Shown: positions 11,826 to 22,869 of the stretch, piece by piece
How the letters are laid out: every line of letters begins with the position of its first letter
How positions within the stretch are numbered: position 1 is the stretch's first letter
Assembly (NCBI GenBank): GCA_910574455.1
Contig: CAJSYZ010000002.1
Span: forward strand, 2,443,671 to 2,507,670
Direction: 5' to 3'
DNA from: Trichaptum fuscoviolaceum
Taxonomy: Eukaryota; Basidiomycota; Agaricomycetes; Hymenochaetales; Trichaptaceae
DNA length: 64,000 nucleotides
Position numbers and translations under genes: made by a program
The notes under the pieces: model-generated
What the model was told of the DNA's origin: nothing
The model's database searches: none
The model's input: only the letters and a program-made list of their open reading frames with translations

Positions 11826-13246
11826 TATGCACTGCTCGATGAGGGGGAAAGATGGGATCCGACAAGTGAATGTGGCAGGAACGAGTGCGAATTTGAAGGC
11901 TGGAAAGCAACGAAACTAAAAGCAAAAAGAGGGTGAGCTAGGCAACGGTGAACAGCGGTCAGAACGGAGCTCGTCGGCGTAGTTGAGCACGTTTTTACTT
12001 ACAAGAAAACGGGTTGCTTCGCGGGTGAGGAAGAGGTGAGGAGAGAGGCACAGTTTATATATTAATTATTTCTCATAGCACTGCCGAGCTAAATACTATT
12101 CGGACCCATAAATAACCTCAATCCGGCCATTCAATCTCATTATTGTTGATCCGAATGGCTGCGATCAGGCCGCCCTCTGTTCTTCATGTCCCTCCGTTGC
12201 ACTTCATTGTGTTCAAATAACTACATTACAGTTCGACGTCTGGCGGCTTGTGCACTTTCTCATCGCCGTATGCTTGCGGTGCTGATGGCGGCAAACCATA
12301 CCAACCTGGATCACACCAGAGCGCCGTTTGTCGACCCATCGCAACGCATTTGACCGCATGCCATGCTCAGTTTCCTGTATGCATGCTATTATTTGTCGGA
12401 ATTCGCAAGGTGGTTTGCATCGGCCGCTCGAGGTATTTTGGGTACACGGGGGACCACAAAGTATCCGACTGTCGCATCAGGTATTTCTCATCTTTTCTTG
12501 TGCTCCGGATGGCCTGTGCAGAATGATCTCGGCCTCAAGCCTCTAGGATTCCCGAAAACTTCTGGTGGGCAAATATTTTGTCACTTCCGGCGCTGACTAG
12601 TACGTCATCATGATCATAGTAGTCACGGTACGACATCCTGAGTCTACTTGGCCCTCGACTCTTTTTTTATGCAATTTTCCGCCTGGAGATTATTCTACCC
12701 TTTATCATGACGTCTAATGCCAATGGATAGATTCAGCACGAATGATACGGAGACTGGAGGCTCAGCTTTACTTTTCTCCCCATAATTTTCGACCCGAGTC
12801 GACTCCGCCATGCTTTGCGTGCAAAACAAGTTAGCAAAACATGTTCGTTTTACGATTACACAGAGCTTTGTCTAGGCGCGCATTCAGGTGGCAATGCGAG
12901 TGTCTAAGCATTGCAAAGAGACTTTGACTCTGGAAAATATCTGGACTACTATGCACGCTCGTACCCGCAGGCTGAATGATACGCAGCAAAACGGCATCAA
13001 CATCTATGTTGCTGCGTCTTCTTTAGAATACTGTGCATTATCCAATAATACTTCATCGCAATGTTTTATGACAGTCTAGACATAAAACAAGCAGAAAGCT
13101 ACCATTCAACCGCAGCATCGCAGTCCTATCTCTCCACGGACTCCCGACACTTAACGCGCAACGCCAACTTGAAGGACTGTGAGTATCCGTGTTATATAAT
13201 GTATTAGTATGTGCTGACAAGAGAGGGGATTTAGCGATACAGAAGA
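11826..13246. promoter_or_regulatory. Divergent promoter region of the two DPBB genes
   Basis: About 1.4 kb separates the two divergent expansin-like genes. On the minus side, a TATATAAA box lies at 12054-12061. Nearer the start, a probable 5' UTR intron runs from a GTAAGT donor near 12001 to a TTTTAG acceptor near 11920. On the plus side, a second 5' UTR intron fits at 13179-13234 (GTGAGT donor, CTGAC branch site, TTTAG acceptor), ending 12 bases before the start codon. ORFs in between look random. Confidence 0.5.
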
Positions 13247-15293
13247 ATGGCTAGAATCAGAGGAACGCTAAAATCTCTCCTTATATTCGCTCTTATTGCG
13301 AACACCTCTGCTCTATTTATCCGGAATGAACCAGGGATGCACGAACAACACAGACGGCTCGAACGTCGCCACCAACATCACTCGAGACGCTGCGACGATC
13401 ATGCCAATGGTACAGGTTCATCCGGTTCAGGCTCTTTCACCTCGGGACCCGCTAATGGCAGCTTCACCGGCTTCAACTCACTCTCGGCGACAGGCGGTGC
13501 AGGTGCTTCCGGTTCTTCCAATGGTAACGGTGGGTTTGCCACCGGGATTGCTACGGGCTCGGATGGCACAGACCTCATACCAAGTTCGACGGGCATGCCC
13601 ATGCCGACCGACACGAGCTTTGGGTCGTCGCCATCTGGCCCTGGGTCTGCAAACCCTTCAGATGGAAGCCCGACAGACGGCTCAGCCAGCCCGAGTGATA
13701 CGGATGGCTCGTCTCCGCTCGGGAACCCGACGGATACGCCCAGTCTCTCACCTACCAACACTGCTGATGCTACGAGTATTTTCCCTACAGACGGTGCCAG
13801 TGGTTCACCTCCAGATCCCCCCTCTAGTTTGAACTCGGACAGCTCGTCCCCAACCGACTCTACTGGAGGCCCTGGCTCTCTGCTTACTGATTCGTCATCT
13901 CCAACTGATTCAACAAATACCTCTGGCGCGTCGCCTACTGTTACTGATGACTCTTCTCCGACGGACTCTTCGAATTCGGACGGTTCAACCGATGCACCTG
14001 GTGGTTTACCGACAGATTCTTCATCCCCAAGCGATGCTACAGAGACTCCTGGCTCTTCTCCAACCGACTCAACGGACCCCACAGATGATTCCTCGCCGTC
14101 GGATGGGTCAAATAGCCCGACAGACTTCACTGGAACATCGCCTACGGATACGAGTGGCGGTAGCACCCCTACAGACCTAGGCAGCTCTGGCACTGGCAAC
14201 GGATCAGACACTGGCTCGGGCTCTTTGGGCCTCAGCGGCAGCAACGGCGCGTCCTGGTTGGCTACTGCTAGTGGCTCCCTTGGTATGTCTGGCGGGTTCT
14301 CAGCAACTGCTACCGGCAGCGACGCCTTCGGTACAGAGACACCGGCTTGTGGCCTTCCTCCGTCTCAGTCCTCAGATGCAAGCGGCGCGTCGACGGGTCC
14401 CTCGACGGACTTAGATACTTCGACTATGTCCTCTACAGACTCTTCTGGAGCTGTACCCACGGATTCACCTCTGAGCGGTAGCTCACCTGACTCAAGCCCC
14501 ACTGACAGCAGCTCTTTGGACTCTGGCTCTGGCTCACCGACATCAAATGCCGACCTCTTGAGTACACCGGACGCGTCTGCTACTGGCAGCGATGCTAATG
14601 CAACACCTACACCCACTGACGGCTCGACCGATGACTCCTCTACAGACACAAATACAGATGATACGTCAAGTCCAACGGATGGCGGTTCCGACATCTCAGA
14701 CTTCCCAGGGGCGACTACAACCTCTCCTGGAAGCTCGCCCACTGACACCGATGGCTCCTCCGACCCTACTGACACTAATGGTTCTCCGACCAGCCCCACC
14801 GACATGGCCTCAGGCGGCAGCACCTCGACGGACACTGGTGCTAGCAGCAGCCCGACGGGCAGTTCCGGTGGGGGCGCCAACGGATATCTTTCCGGCGTCC
14901 AGCACGGCGATGGCACGTTCTACGACGCTGGCCTTGGCGCGTGTGGGCAGACGAATGCCCCCGGTGACATGATCGCTGCCATCTCCGAGCAGGCGTTCGA
15001 CGGATACCCTGGCGCGACTGCCAATCCAAACAACAATCCGATCTGCGGGAAGCAGGTGAAAGCGACCTGTAAGTCACACGTTCTGTATGATATTCTCCAC
15101 GAGTTGCATTTCTGACCATCGGGCCTTTTTTCCTCTATCAGATCAAAACACCACCGTCACAGTTGCCATCACTGATCGGTGTGGCGGATGCAAGGGCGCC
15201 ACTGACCTCGATTTCTCGAAGGGAGCATTCGATAAGCTAACTAACAGCCAGGAGGCACTAGGTCGTGTGCAGATTGAATGGCAATGGGCCTGA
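13247..15293 (+). CDS. Expansin-like DPBB protein with very long Ser/Thr/Pro/Asp-rich linker
   Basis: Secreted, probably wall-associated protein. Two exons (13247-15068 and 15142-15293) give about 657 residues. Residues 1-23 form a signal peptide (SLLIFALIANTSA), followed by a basic His/Arg patch (RRLERRHQHHSRR) that could be a processing site. Roughly residues 45-540 are low complexity, built from recurring SPTD/SSPTDS units, rich in Ser, Thr, Asp, Gly and Pro, and likely heavily O-glycosylated. The C-terminal 100 residues are a DPBB domain: GDGTFYDAGLGACGQTN, NNNPICGKQVKAT, VTVAITDRCGGC, ATDLDFSKGAF. The single intron falls in the Tyr codon after QVKAT, matching the neighbour at 10806-11825, so the two genes are likely paralogs. 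No GPI signal is seen; the chain ends with the barrel. Confidence 0.85.
13600..14870 (+). repeat. Coding tandem-like S-P-T-D repeats
   Basis: Within the DPBB gene, short degenerate units encoding SPTDS, TDSSSPTD and GSSPTD recur dozens of times. The DNA repeats are imperfect. They open long spurious frames on the opposite strand (for example 13399-14244 and 14365-14916), which are not genes. Confidence 0.7.
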
Positions 15294-15431
15294 TTCGTGA
15301 ATTTCTAGAGTCACCGACCAGGTACCTTTACATTGTATATAGACGATAGAAATATTTATACAGATCATTTGTTACATACCCACAATTATAGATAAAATAG
15401 ATTGCGACTTTGAAGATGGGTGCCGCTGAGA

Positions 15432-18040
15432 TCAAAATTCGGTCGGGTCGATGAGCGGTGTGCCCGCCGGTGTCTTCGACTTCAGATCGACGTAATAGAT
15501 ATCTTCGATGTTTGCTCCGTTGCTACTAACACCGTGTCTGGCCTGTGTCAGCACGGGTACTCAGCTACCATAAGAGTAAAAGGATGCACACCTTGATTTG
15601 AGATGACAGATGAGCCCATCAAACGAATACAACTTCTCTTTTTTCGCAACACCTGAAGCAGCTCTATCTTCATCCCACTCTAGTCCCTCAGGGCACCAGT
15701 CAGGCCGAGGCAACGACTCATATCCAAGACAATGACGGCAGCCGAGCTTTTTGAGTTTACGCTTCTTCTTGGCACTAGGGGAGTTGATGTGAAGTGCTCT
15801 CCAAAGATCTTTATCTAACGCGGGCATAGCAAGCGGAGCAACCTGTTCAGACGCGAATATTACAAACGGGAAGTCTTCGTGTCGATGGGAGTGCATTTTC
15901 TGCAACGCATTATGAGTCAGCAGTCAGACCTCAAAGTCAACTGTCTTCGTACCATAGTGTCGTAATCCATAATGATAGCCCCGTCACAGGAAAGACACAT
16001 AACCTGATGAGAGGTCGTACACTGCTCCAAGGACATTTTGTTGTCTTCTGACACCTTCAGCATCTCTAAGTACCACCGTGTCGCAGAGATCGCCTAGGAA
16101 GGTAAAATTATTAGCGACAAGTTGGTAACGATTGAGATTAGCCCGTACCTTTTGGTCGAGCTCAAAATTATCGACAGACCAGTCAGGATTCAAATCCGAT
16201 TGCATACCCGGACTTCGGCATTTATGAGCGCAAGCTTCACGGAAGGTTAACGCAATCGATCTGTGCCCCTTCATATTTTTTCCGGTGCATCTGGTACAGC
16301 GGAATAGTGCTGTTAAGCGCTTCGTCGGGGTGATGCTCTTGTCACTAATTTGACGGTAGTTGGGATACCCCAAGAGTGCCGCGAAGTCATTTCTCGAAGT
16401 CTCCACCCACACTGCCAGGTTGTCTTGTATAAGGGTTAGCACTGCTTTCTCCGTGAGTGAAGTCGCTACTTCTTCGGCACCCTTTCCAGGCTTGTTTAAT
16501 AGGCTAGCTACGACAGGGAGCTTTGAGAAAACATAGCGATTTGGCAGAATTTCATTCGCAGTCTTCAAGCGATCGTAGAGCTTCCAAATTTCCTTGCGCC
16601 GAGCCTCGAAAGTCCCCCCTTCTTGCGCATGCTCCCGCTTTTCTATGACCGCAGCCATTTCGAGTTCAACCTTTCCTTTGATTATTGCTAGATCTAGAGT
16701 TTTCCTCATCAATGATTGGATCTAATACCACGAAAAATAAGCTAACCAGAATCCACAATCCTTTCGATCAAACGATTTTTTCGGCTTAGAATTGCCGAAA
16801 ATGAGGGAGTGTGCACGAGAGCCGAGTGATCCCAGGCTTCCCGTTTGCAGACAAACTGAACCCTTTATTGTACTGTTATCTAGTGACCAACTCGAAAGGT
16901 CTGTGAACTTGTCTTACCATTTATTGTTTAACTCTTTGTTCTCCCTCCACATTACCTGCCTTTGCTCTTTCCAATCTCGTAAGAGAAGGCAGAACTAATG
17001 CCGAAGTTAATACAAGGTAAGCTTCAACAACCGTGGGGCTCACCTCTTTCATTTTAGATTTTATTTGTTCATCCTTATGGTGCATCTGAGAAAACGAATT
17101 AGTGATCGACCGAAAGCTAAAAATGGTGTCCTTACTGCGTTGTAGAGTGCTAAGTCATCCCTTTTCTCCACAATCTCGCAGTATTCGGCATGAGCATATC
17201 GATAATCTAATAGGCGATATATCTCATACGCTGAAATTTGTATCAAATGAGCAATTATAAACAGATCTGAAAGGATGGAAAACTGACAGTCACGTCTCCC
17301 ATTGGACAAAACAACTGAAAAAGAGTCATTCATAAACAACCTGTTAGATGTAATGCGCTTTACAATTGTTCTCATTTACGGGAATGCAAGCGACAATGGC
17401 AAGTTCGCCCGCCGTAAGAGGCCGTACGATGCGATATCCTTTATTTCTAGTGAGGAAGATAAGTGAAGTTTGTGGAGTATGCTTGACGGATTATTCACAT
17501 TAACCAGCTCGAAAAACAAAGGCTCTATAATTAATAGTTTAGTAGTGTGAAATTGCATGCAGTAACTTGAACAGATATTTACATTTTTACAGACTCGAAG
17601 GCGTAACATGAATGACTCATAGAAGTCTTTAACGTATGTACCGCAATTCTATTTAGGTAGGAAACGTAAGTAGGTATTCTTGAGTTCAACGAGAAGACGA
17701 GGAGACTTACCTCACAATAACCCCCATCGAAAATGAAAGCCGCATATGAGGATTCGGTAAAATTCGGTGTAGGATCCGGCAATGGAGGAATGCAACGAGT
17801 ACGTGCGGATACCCAAATTTGCTTGGTGCGGGAGTTGTTTACTAAGGTATGGAAAAGGAAGAGGTTGCAGCGAGCTAGTGCCAGAACCTCCTTCGTTGAG
17901 ACGTAGCTAAGTATCTCCAACAGAAGCTCGAAAGGCAACGAAATGAGTCCATGCTTTGAGCCCAAGCCCGAGTCTGTGGTTGAGCTGCACGGCTTCCCGT
18001 CCTGAACTTTCTGTTTCTTTCGGATTCGTTTCCACGTCAT
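15432..18040 (-). CDS. F-box protein with Cys-containing central region (mushroom-type)
   Basis: Probable substrate receptor of an SCF ubiquitin ligase. The first exon contains the F-box ISLPFELLLEILSYVSTKEV about 30 residues after the chosen start at 18040. It is followed by the signature common in Agaricomycete F-box proteins (KQIWVSARTR, then PPLPDPTPNFTESSYAAFIF). An upstream in-frame ATG at 18232 would run into the neighbouring promoter, so the internal start is preferred. Downstream exons include FMLRLRVCK (17600), a helical stretch with AYEIYRLLDYRYAHAEYCEI (17150) and a long exon at about 15984-16700 (KTLDLAIIKGKVELEMAAVI, GYPNYRQISDKS, CTRC, HKCRSPG). The C-terminal exons lead to IEDIYYVDLKSKTPAGTPL and the stop at 15432. 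About 10 exons; internal borders near 16.7-17.6 kb are uncertain. The target is unknown. Confidence 0.7.
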
Positions 18041-18234
18041 TAGGCAGTACGACAGGAGGAGTCCTAGAGAGAGATGGGGGTAGGAAAGAGAGAGGTGAAC
18101 AAGAACATCGGTTCCGGTGACTCCATTACAATAATACAACAAAAAGGACCCATTATGTAACCAACCAAAGCGCATATACTTAGACCACTTCCGTGGTTCT
18201 CTGGTCCTCAAAACCACCTTCATATTATTCAACC
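18041..18234. promoter_or_regulatory. Short bidirectional promoter, F-box gene / RPE1
   Basis: Only 194 bp separate the start codons of the F-box gene (-) and ribulose-phosphate epimerase (+), so they must share promoter sequence. The stretch contains CT-rich blocks but no clear TATA box. Confidence 0.5.
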
Positions 18235-19323
18235 ATGCCTCAAGCTATAATCTCTCCCTCTGTTCTCGCCTCCGATTTCGGCCAGCTAAGCGCAGAATGC
18301 AAACGCATGATGGATGGTGGTGCTCAATGGCTACACATGGGTACGTCGGTATAGTATTGGAGACGGAGACAACACGTTTACTCACAGTCAACTAGATGTT
18401 ATGGACGGGTGATAACTCATCTGAGCTCCTTTGCAGTCCTGTCAACTTATCTAGGATTTGGACAGCCATTTCGTTCCGAACATCACGATGGGTAATTGCC
18501 GCAATTTCGTCCTCAATGCGTCAATCTAATCGCAATCATTTTAAAAGGAGCACCGGTTTTGTCGTGTGTGCATAAAGGAGTACCTGGCATATTCATGGAC
18601 TGCCATATGATGGTCTCAGAACCAGAGAAAGTGAATCACAGCCATTGCATGTCAAGACTCGTTGTCTGATTGTTATTAAAAGTGGGTGGACGACATCGCA
18701 GACGCAGGGGGCTCACTCTACTGTTTCCATCTCGAGGCAACATGTATGCCGTCCATTTTCTTTCACACCAATGGGAAAGCACTAACACAACGTCCAGCCA
18801 ACCCGCTACCGCTCATTCAGAAGATTCACGACCGGAAAATGAAGGCAGGTGTAGCTATCTCTCCCGATACACCCTCCTCTGCGGTTACGGATGAGGTCGG
18901 CAACGCAGCTGATATGATTCTTGTGATGACCGTCTACCCTGGTACGCATTGACTCTGCCATGGCTCTAAATGTTTACCTCCAATGCTCATGCTCCATCAC
19001 ACGACCACGATCAGGGAGAGGTGGTCAGAAATTCATCGAGCGCTGCGTACCTAAAGTTGCCGAGCTCCGAGAACGCTTCCCAGACAAAGATATCGAAGTT
19101 GATGGCGGCGTGGGACCGGCCACTGTTGGGAAGTGCGCGGACGCAGGTGAGCTTTAGGTCATCAAGCTGAGAAGAGTACCTTCGCTCATGCATGGAATCA
19201 GGAAGCAATGTCATTGTTGCAGGCACAGCGATTTTCGGCTCCGACAACCCTACGGACGTCATAAAGACCCTAAAGACTACCGTCAATGCTGCCCAAGAGA
19301 AAATTGTACAATCACGAACATAA
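18235..19323 (+). CDS. RPE1: Ribulose-phosphate 3-epimerase
   Basis: Interconverts D-ribulose 5-phosphate and D-xylulose 5-phosphate in the non-oxidative pentose phosphate pathway (cytosol). The TIM-barrel start is [18 protein letters not shown]. The metal/catalytic motif H-x-D-x-M-D-G is made of H34, D36, M38 and D39, and is split over exon 1 (18235-18340), a 13-nt exon (18396-18408) and a 26-nt exon (18466-18491). Then come [12 protein letters not shown] (second metal His), [28 protein letters not shown], the phosphate loop [18 protein letters not shown] (catalytic Asp) and [10 protein letters not shown]. About eight exons. The phosphate loop reads VYPGRGGQ rather than the common VxPGFGGQ. 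Shares a 194-bp promoter with the F-box gene. Confidence 0.93.
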
Positions 19324-19778
19324 ATCAGGTCCTTGCGGCTGCTTATATGTTTGCATGTTTTTCATTCCTCATTCGGGCATCATCATCAAGTATGTATGCA
19401 AATATATGGATTGAAAGCTGGAAGCATATGTAGAGACTACATCTAGAGTACTGCGATTAGACAAATAGGGTCTTTTCATGTGCAAAGCGGGATGAATGTG
19501 ACAAAACCTGATGAATCCAGGAGTATATAGACAAAGAATGACAGAGAGAGGAGGTAAGAGAAAGGCAGCAATGCATTGCTCACCAGAAAGATGTACGGAT
19601 AATACGGGATATAAGGTTGTAAGTTATGCAAGTAAGTATCCAAAGCGAACGGAGTTCCTAGTCTCAGCCACCAAATCGGTCGAGATAGACTGCCCCGAAG
19701 CGTGTCCCTTTCCTTATTCCAGATCCAAAAGAAGGTTACATAGAAAAGCTCGGGACCATGATAATTTTTGAAGTTAGA

Positions 19779-22362
19779 TCACCATTGGATCCACTCTCCA
19801 TACATGTTGGGTCGTTCGCCACGGATGTAGGCCTCGAAAGTGCGCTTTAGAACCGTAGCCCAATCTAGATCACGCTTGTCTTTTAAAACGCTTTCCTCGC
19901 CCTCAAGATCATCATCATCGATGGCTGAAGTCACATTTTCGGCGGCCAGAAGCTGCGCGCGAGCCATTTGTTCCCCATTGATAAAGCGAGGACCAAGGTC
20001 TGGCCAATTACGACTTGGGTCGAAAGGTTTCCACCTGTAAATTCAGATCAGCCAAAAAAGCAAGGATATCTCAGGCCAAACCAAGTCACTGACCAGAAGT
20101 TATGGAAGTGGTATGAATAAGCACCCTTGAAGAAGCCATCAAATCCAAGGGCTTGTGGTGCAGCACTGTTCTGAATAGGCGTATCAAAGAAGTCCTCAAA
20201 TCTACAGCAAAGTCAGTTCTCTTCTTTACAGGAACGGAAAGAAAACGGAAACTCACCCAGTGAAATAAGGCTGGGGCGGGCGATCTCTCTGATAATATTC
20301 AGTGTTGAGCCACGCAGAGTCGAATAAGGCGTCCGGTAACCGTAGAAGTAAGTCTTCAAGGTACGAATCTTTGGTGTACGACGATACTGTCATGGGATGA
20401 AAGTCAAGCAAATTCCTTAAAGCAGTGCGGAAAAGGAAGGTTCCGAGAGCTGATCCCTTGTTAAGATGTAACACAGCAGTGTTGTACTTCTCCAGGCGAC
20501 TCCAACGGTACGCGAAGGCGCCCTTCCATCCCCACAATTCTTCCCAATCGCGCAACAGAAGAGTGTCTGCATCAAGGTAAATACCACCGAAACGATGGCA
20601 GAGCACAAACCGGGCCATGTCGGAGAGGATGACGGACAAACGGTCGTAGCTAGAGGATGACTTTGAGCCTAACCGATTGAGCATGTCATCGCTATCTGCG
20701 GCAGCGGGAGTTGAAGGGGCCGGAGGTTCGGTCATCGTCCCACCCTCTTCGTCCTGAAGTGAATCGGGCTTGTTCTCTTCGGTATGCGAAGTAGACTGCT
20801 TATTCTTTGGCACCTGGATAATGTGACCGCCCGAGTTGAACAAGGTCTCTTGCAAGGCACGCCATTCCTCCTTCAGCTCCGGAACGCCATCAAGCTGTTC
20901 AGTCGTATTCCACATCTTGAAATGAATCACATCTTTGAACCGCGGATGCAAGAACGGCGACGCCCAAGGACTCGACTTGAGCTGGTCAAACATCTCTTTG
21001 CGCGCGTTCGGGTTCGGGACAGCAGCTGCGGGGCCTGGATTGATCCACATCCAGAACTGAGGACGGCAGACTTTTGATTCGACATGATCGGCCGGAAGGT
21101 GCAAGCCCAAGTTCTGCGTGAAGAGGTACGAGAGCATTGCTAAATATGGCTTATCCGTGAATGGCCCCGTCCAGAACATATGGTATATCCTGGGGTGCTC
21201 TGGATCGCACGTCCCAGGAAGAACCTCTGCACGTTGGTATTCAATCGGCTCTGGCAATTGTAGTGAAGCCTCCCATTCAGTACCTCGTTTCCTGGTCAGA
21301 CCAGCGTTAGGATCCTCATCTCCAGACCGGTCTCGTCCTATCTCCGCTGCCCAGGGGTTGTAGGTTGTCTCGGGTTGATCATGCGCCGATCTGTTCTGTG
21401 GCTCGCCCTGCTCGACATAGATGTATTTCCATTCATCCATGTTCCCGCGTCGCATGTGGTTGCCATTGTCAAGTCCTGCTCCTACGCGGAGTACTTCTAA
21501 GCAGTCGCGTACATACTACAGCCCAAGATTCAAATATGAGCAAAATCAAAGGAAACATAAAAATCCTGTCCCCAAAGGGTGCGCACCTTGTCCTCAGAGA
21601 AATCGCAATGGTCCATAATTACGTCAAGGTCCGCAATACTGTTAGGAACAGGTCGCGGCGGATAGGCTACATTTGGAGGGCTAGCTTGAATATCAAGGTA
21701 TACTCTTTTCGAGCCAACGCCGCGAGTAGTGGAAAACGTGGCCTTCGGAGGTGGTCTATATTTCGGAGGAGGGGTCGGCCTCTTGAGAGGCGGGAGTGCA
21801 GGGTTCAGCACCTCGTGCGTCAGACCAACTTGGTCAGGAACTTGATTTGCGCGAATGCAAAAGGAAGTTTAATGTTAACACACAATGAGCGCTTAAGTAC
21901 AAGAAGTATGAAGTTGAGTAACGCACTTGGTCGTTTGCTGGGATAATGCCCACTCGAAATCTCCCACTCCCATATCTTCTTAAGATCGTCGCGCTGGAAG
22001 ACGAGCGTCGTGTCGCTCTGGAAGGGCGTCGGCCACTGTTTCTCGTGAGTGCCGAAGCGCTTGGCAAACGCAAACACCGTCCACAGAACGGTCAGACAGC
22101 CAAAAATCAGGATCAAGCACCCGCGTTTCCGCCCAAAGCGCGCCGTGGTCGAGTGGTACAGTCGGGGTGGAATGGGGAGAGGAAGTCGTAGTTGGCGTCC
22201 AGGAACACCAGGGATGGGGACAGGGAACACGGTGAAGAACCCGGATTGCACTCGCCCGTTCACGAATGTTTTTTCATGAATGGCGCTGGAGTACGACGGT
22301 AGGGGCGAGGACCGTCCTCTGCTACTCGCTCGAGGCGAACCAGGCTTGAGGAACGAGCTCAT
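19779..22362 (-). CDS. Golgi type II membrane glycosyltransferase with DXD motif (GT32-like)
   Basis: Probable sugar transferase of the secretory pathway. The N-terminus is a Ser/Pro-rich cytosolic tail of about 75 residues, a basic stretch (ARFGRKRG) and one signal-anchor helix (CLILIFGCLTVLWTVFAFA). A proline-rich stem follows (PPLKRPTPPPKYRPPPKATF). The catalytic part has PRIYHMFWTGPFTDKPYLAM near residue 330, then a spacer of low complexity, and the nucleotide-sugar site RFGGIYLDADTLLLRDWEEL, in which D-x-D coordinates the metal. The end contains YSYHFHNFWWKPFDP and GEWIQW. The DXD context matches the Gly_transf_sug (GT32) class; the linkage made and the acceptor cannot be told. About five exons. 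Confidence 0.75.
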
Positions 22363-22869
22363 GCCTATGCGTACGCTCTATCCGCCGACCGAGCAGACGA
22401 AGTGATAGTGAATGAATGAAAAGTATCTCAAAGTCGCGCTGGTCGTGAAAGTCTTTTAGATAAATAAGAAAACGTCAGGACGTCGAGGAGGGTGAGTGAG
22501 GCCGCCTATCAAAGGCTCACTGGATATGGCCCAGTATCAGGGAACGCTGCAGGTCGTCGAGGAGAGCTGGAGAAAGTGGGAAGCGTTGATCTTCCGTGGG
22601 AACCCTCGCAAAAGCCAAAAGGACCGATGTTATAAGCAGTAACGTGTAACGCGCCCAGCGTCAGAATAATGCCTAGCGTCCGCAGGCGCACAGCGTATTG
22701 ATTTCAACATCAAGGATCAAATGTATGCACTGCAAGGAACTCAATGCTTCATCAAGCTTCATTATTCTATTTATCAAAAGGTCTTGAACTACGTAAAAAA
22801 GATTGCTCTACAAAGACATGTTTTTTTTCTGCCTATTCTACCCCGCCGTTACTACGCTAAAGAAGGCCC
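22363..22869. other. Intergenic region with one small ORF
   Basis: Upstream of the glycosyltransferase (-) and downstream of pyruvate kinase (-). The only frame of note is 22691-22509 (-), 60 codons, starting with a hydrophobic leader (LGIILTLGALHVTAYNIGPF). It could be a micro-protein or chance; nothing supports expression. Confidence 0.35.

Noticed and set aside
13399..14916. Long minus-strand frames (281 and 183 codons) opposite the DPBB gene
   Set aside because: They are the mirror of the SPTD repeat codons; composition (Val/Gly/Glu/Ser) follows directly from the sense repeat and no splice or family signal exists.
18041..18232. F-box protein start at 18232
   Set aside because: It would place the start codon 3 bp from the RPE1 start on the other strand and add about 64 residues of hydrophobic, unconserved-looking sequence; the internal ATG at 18040 precedes the F-box at a normal distance.
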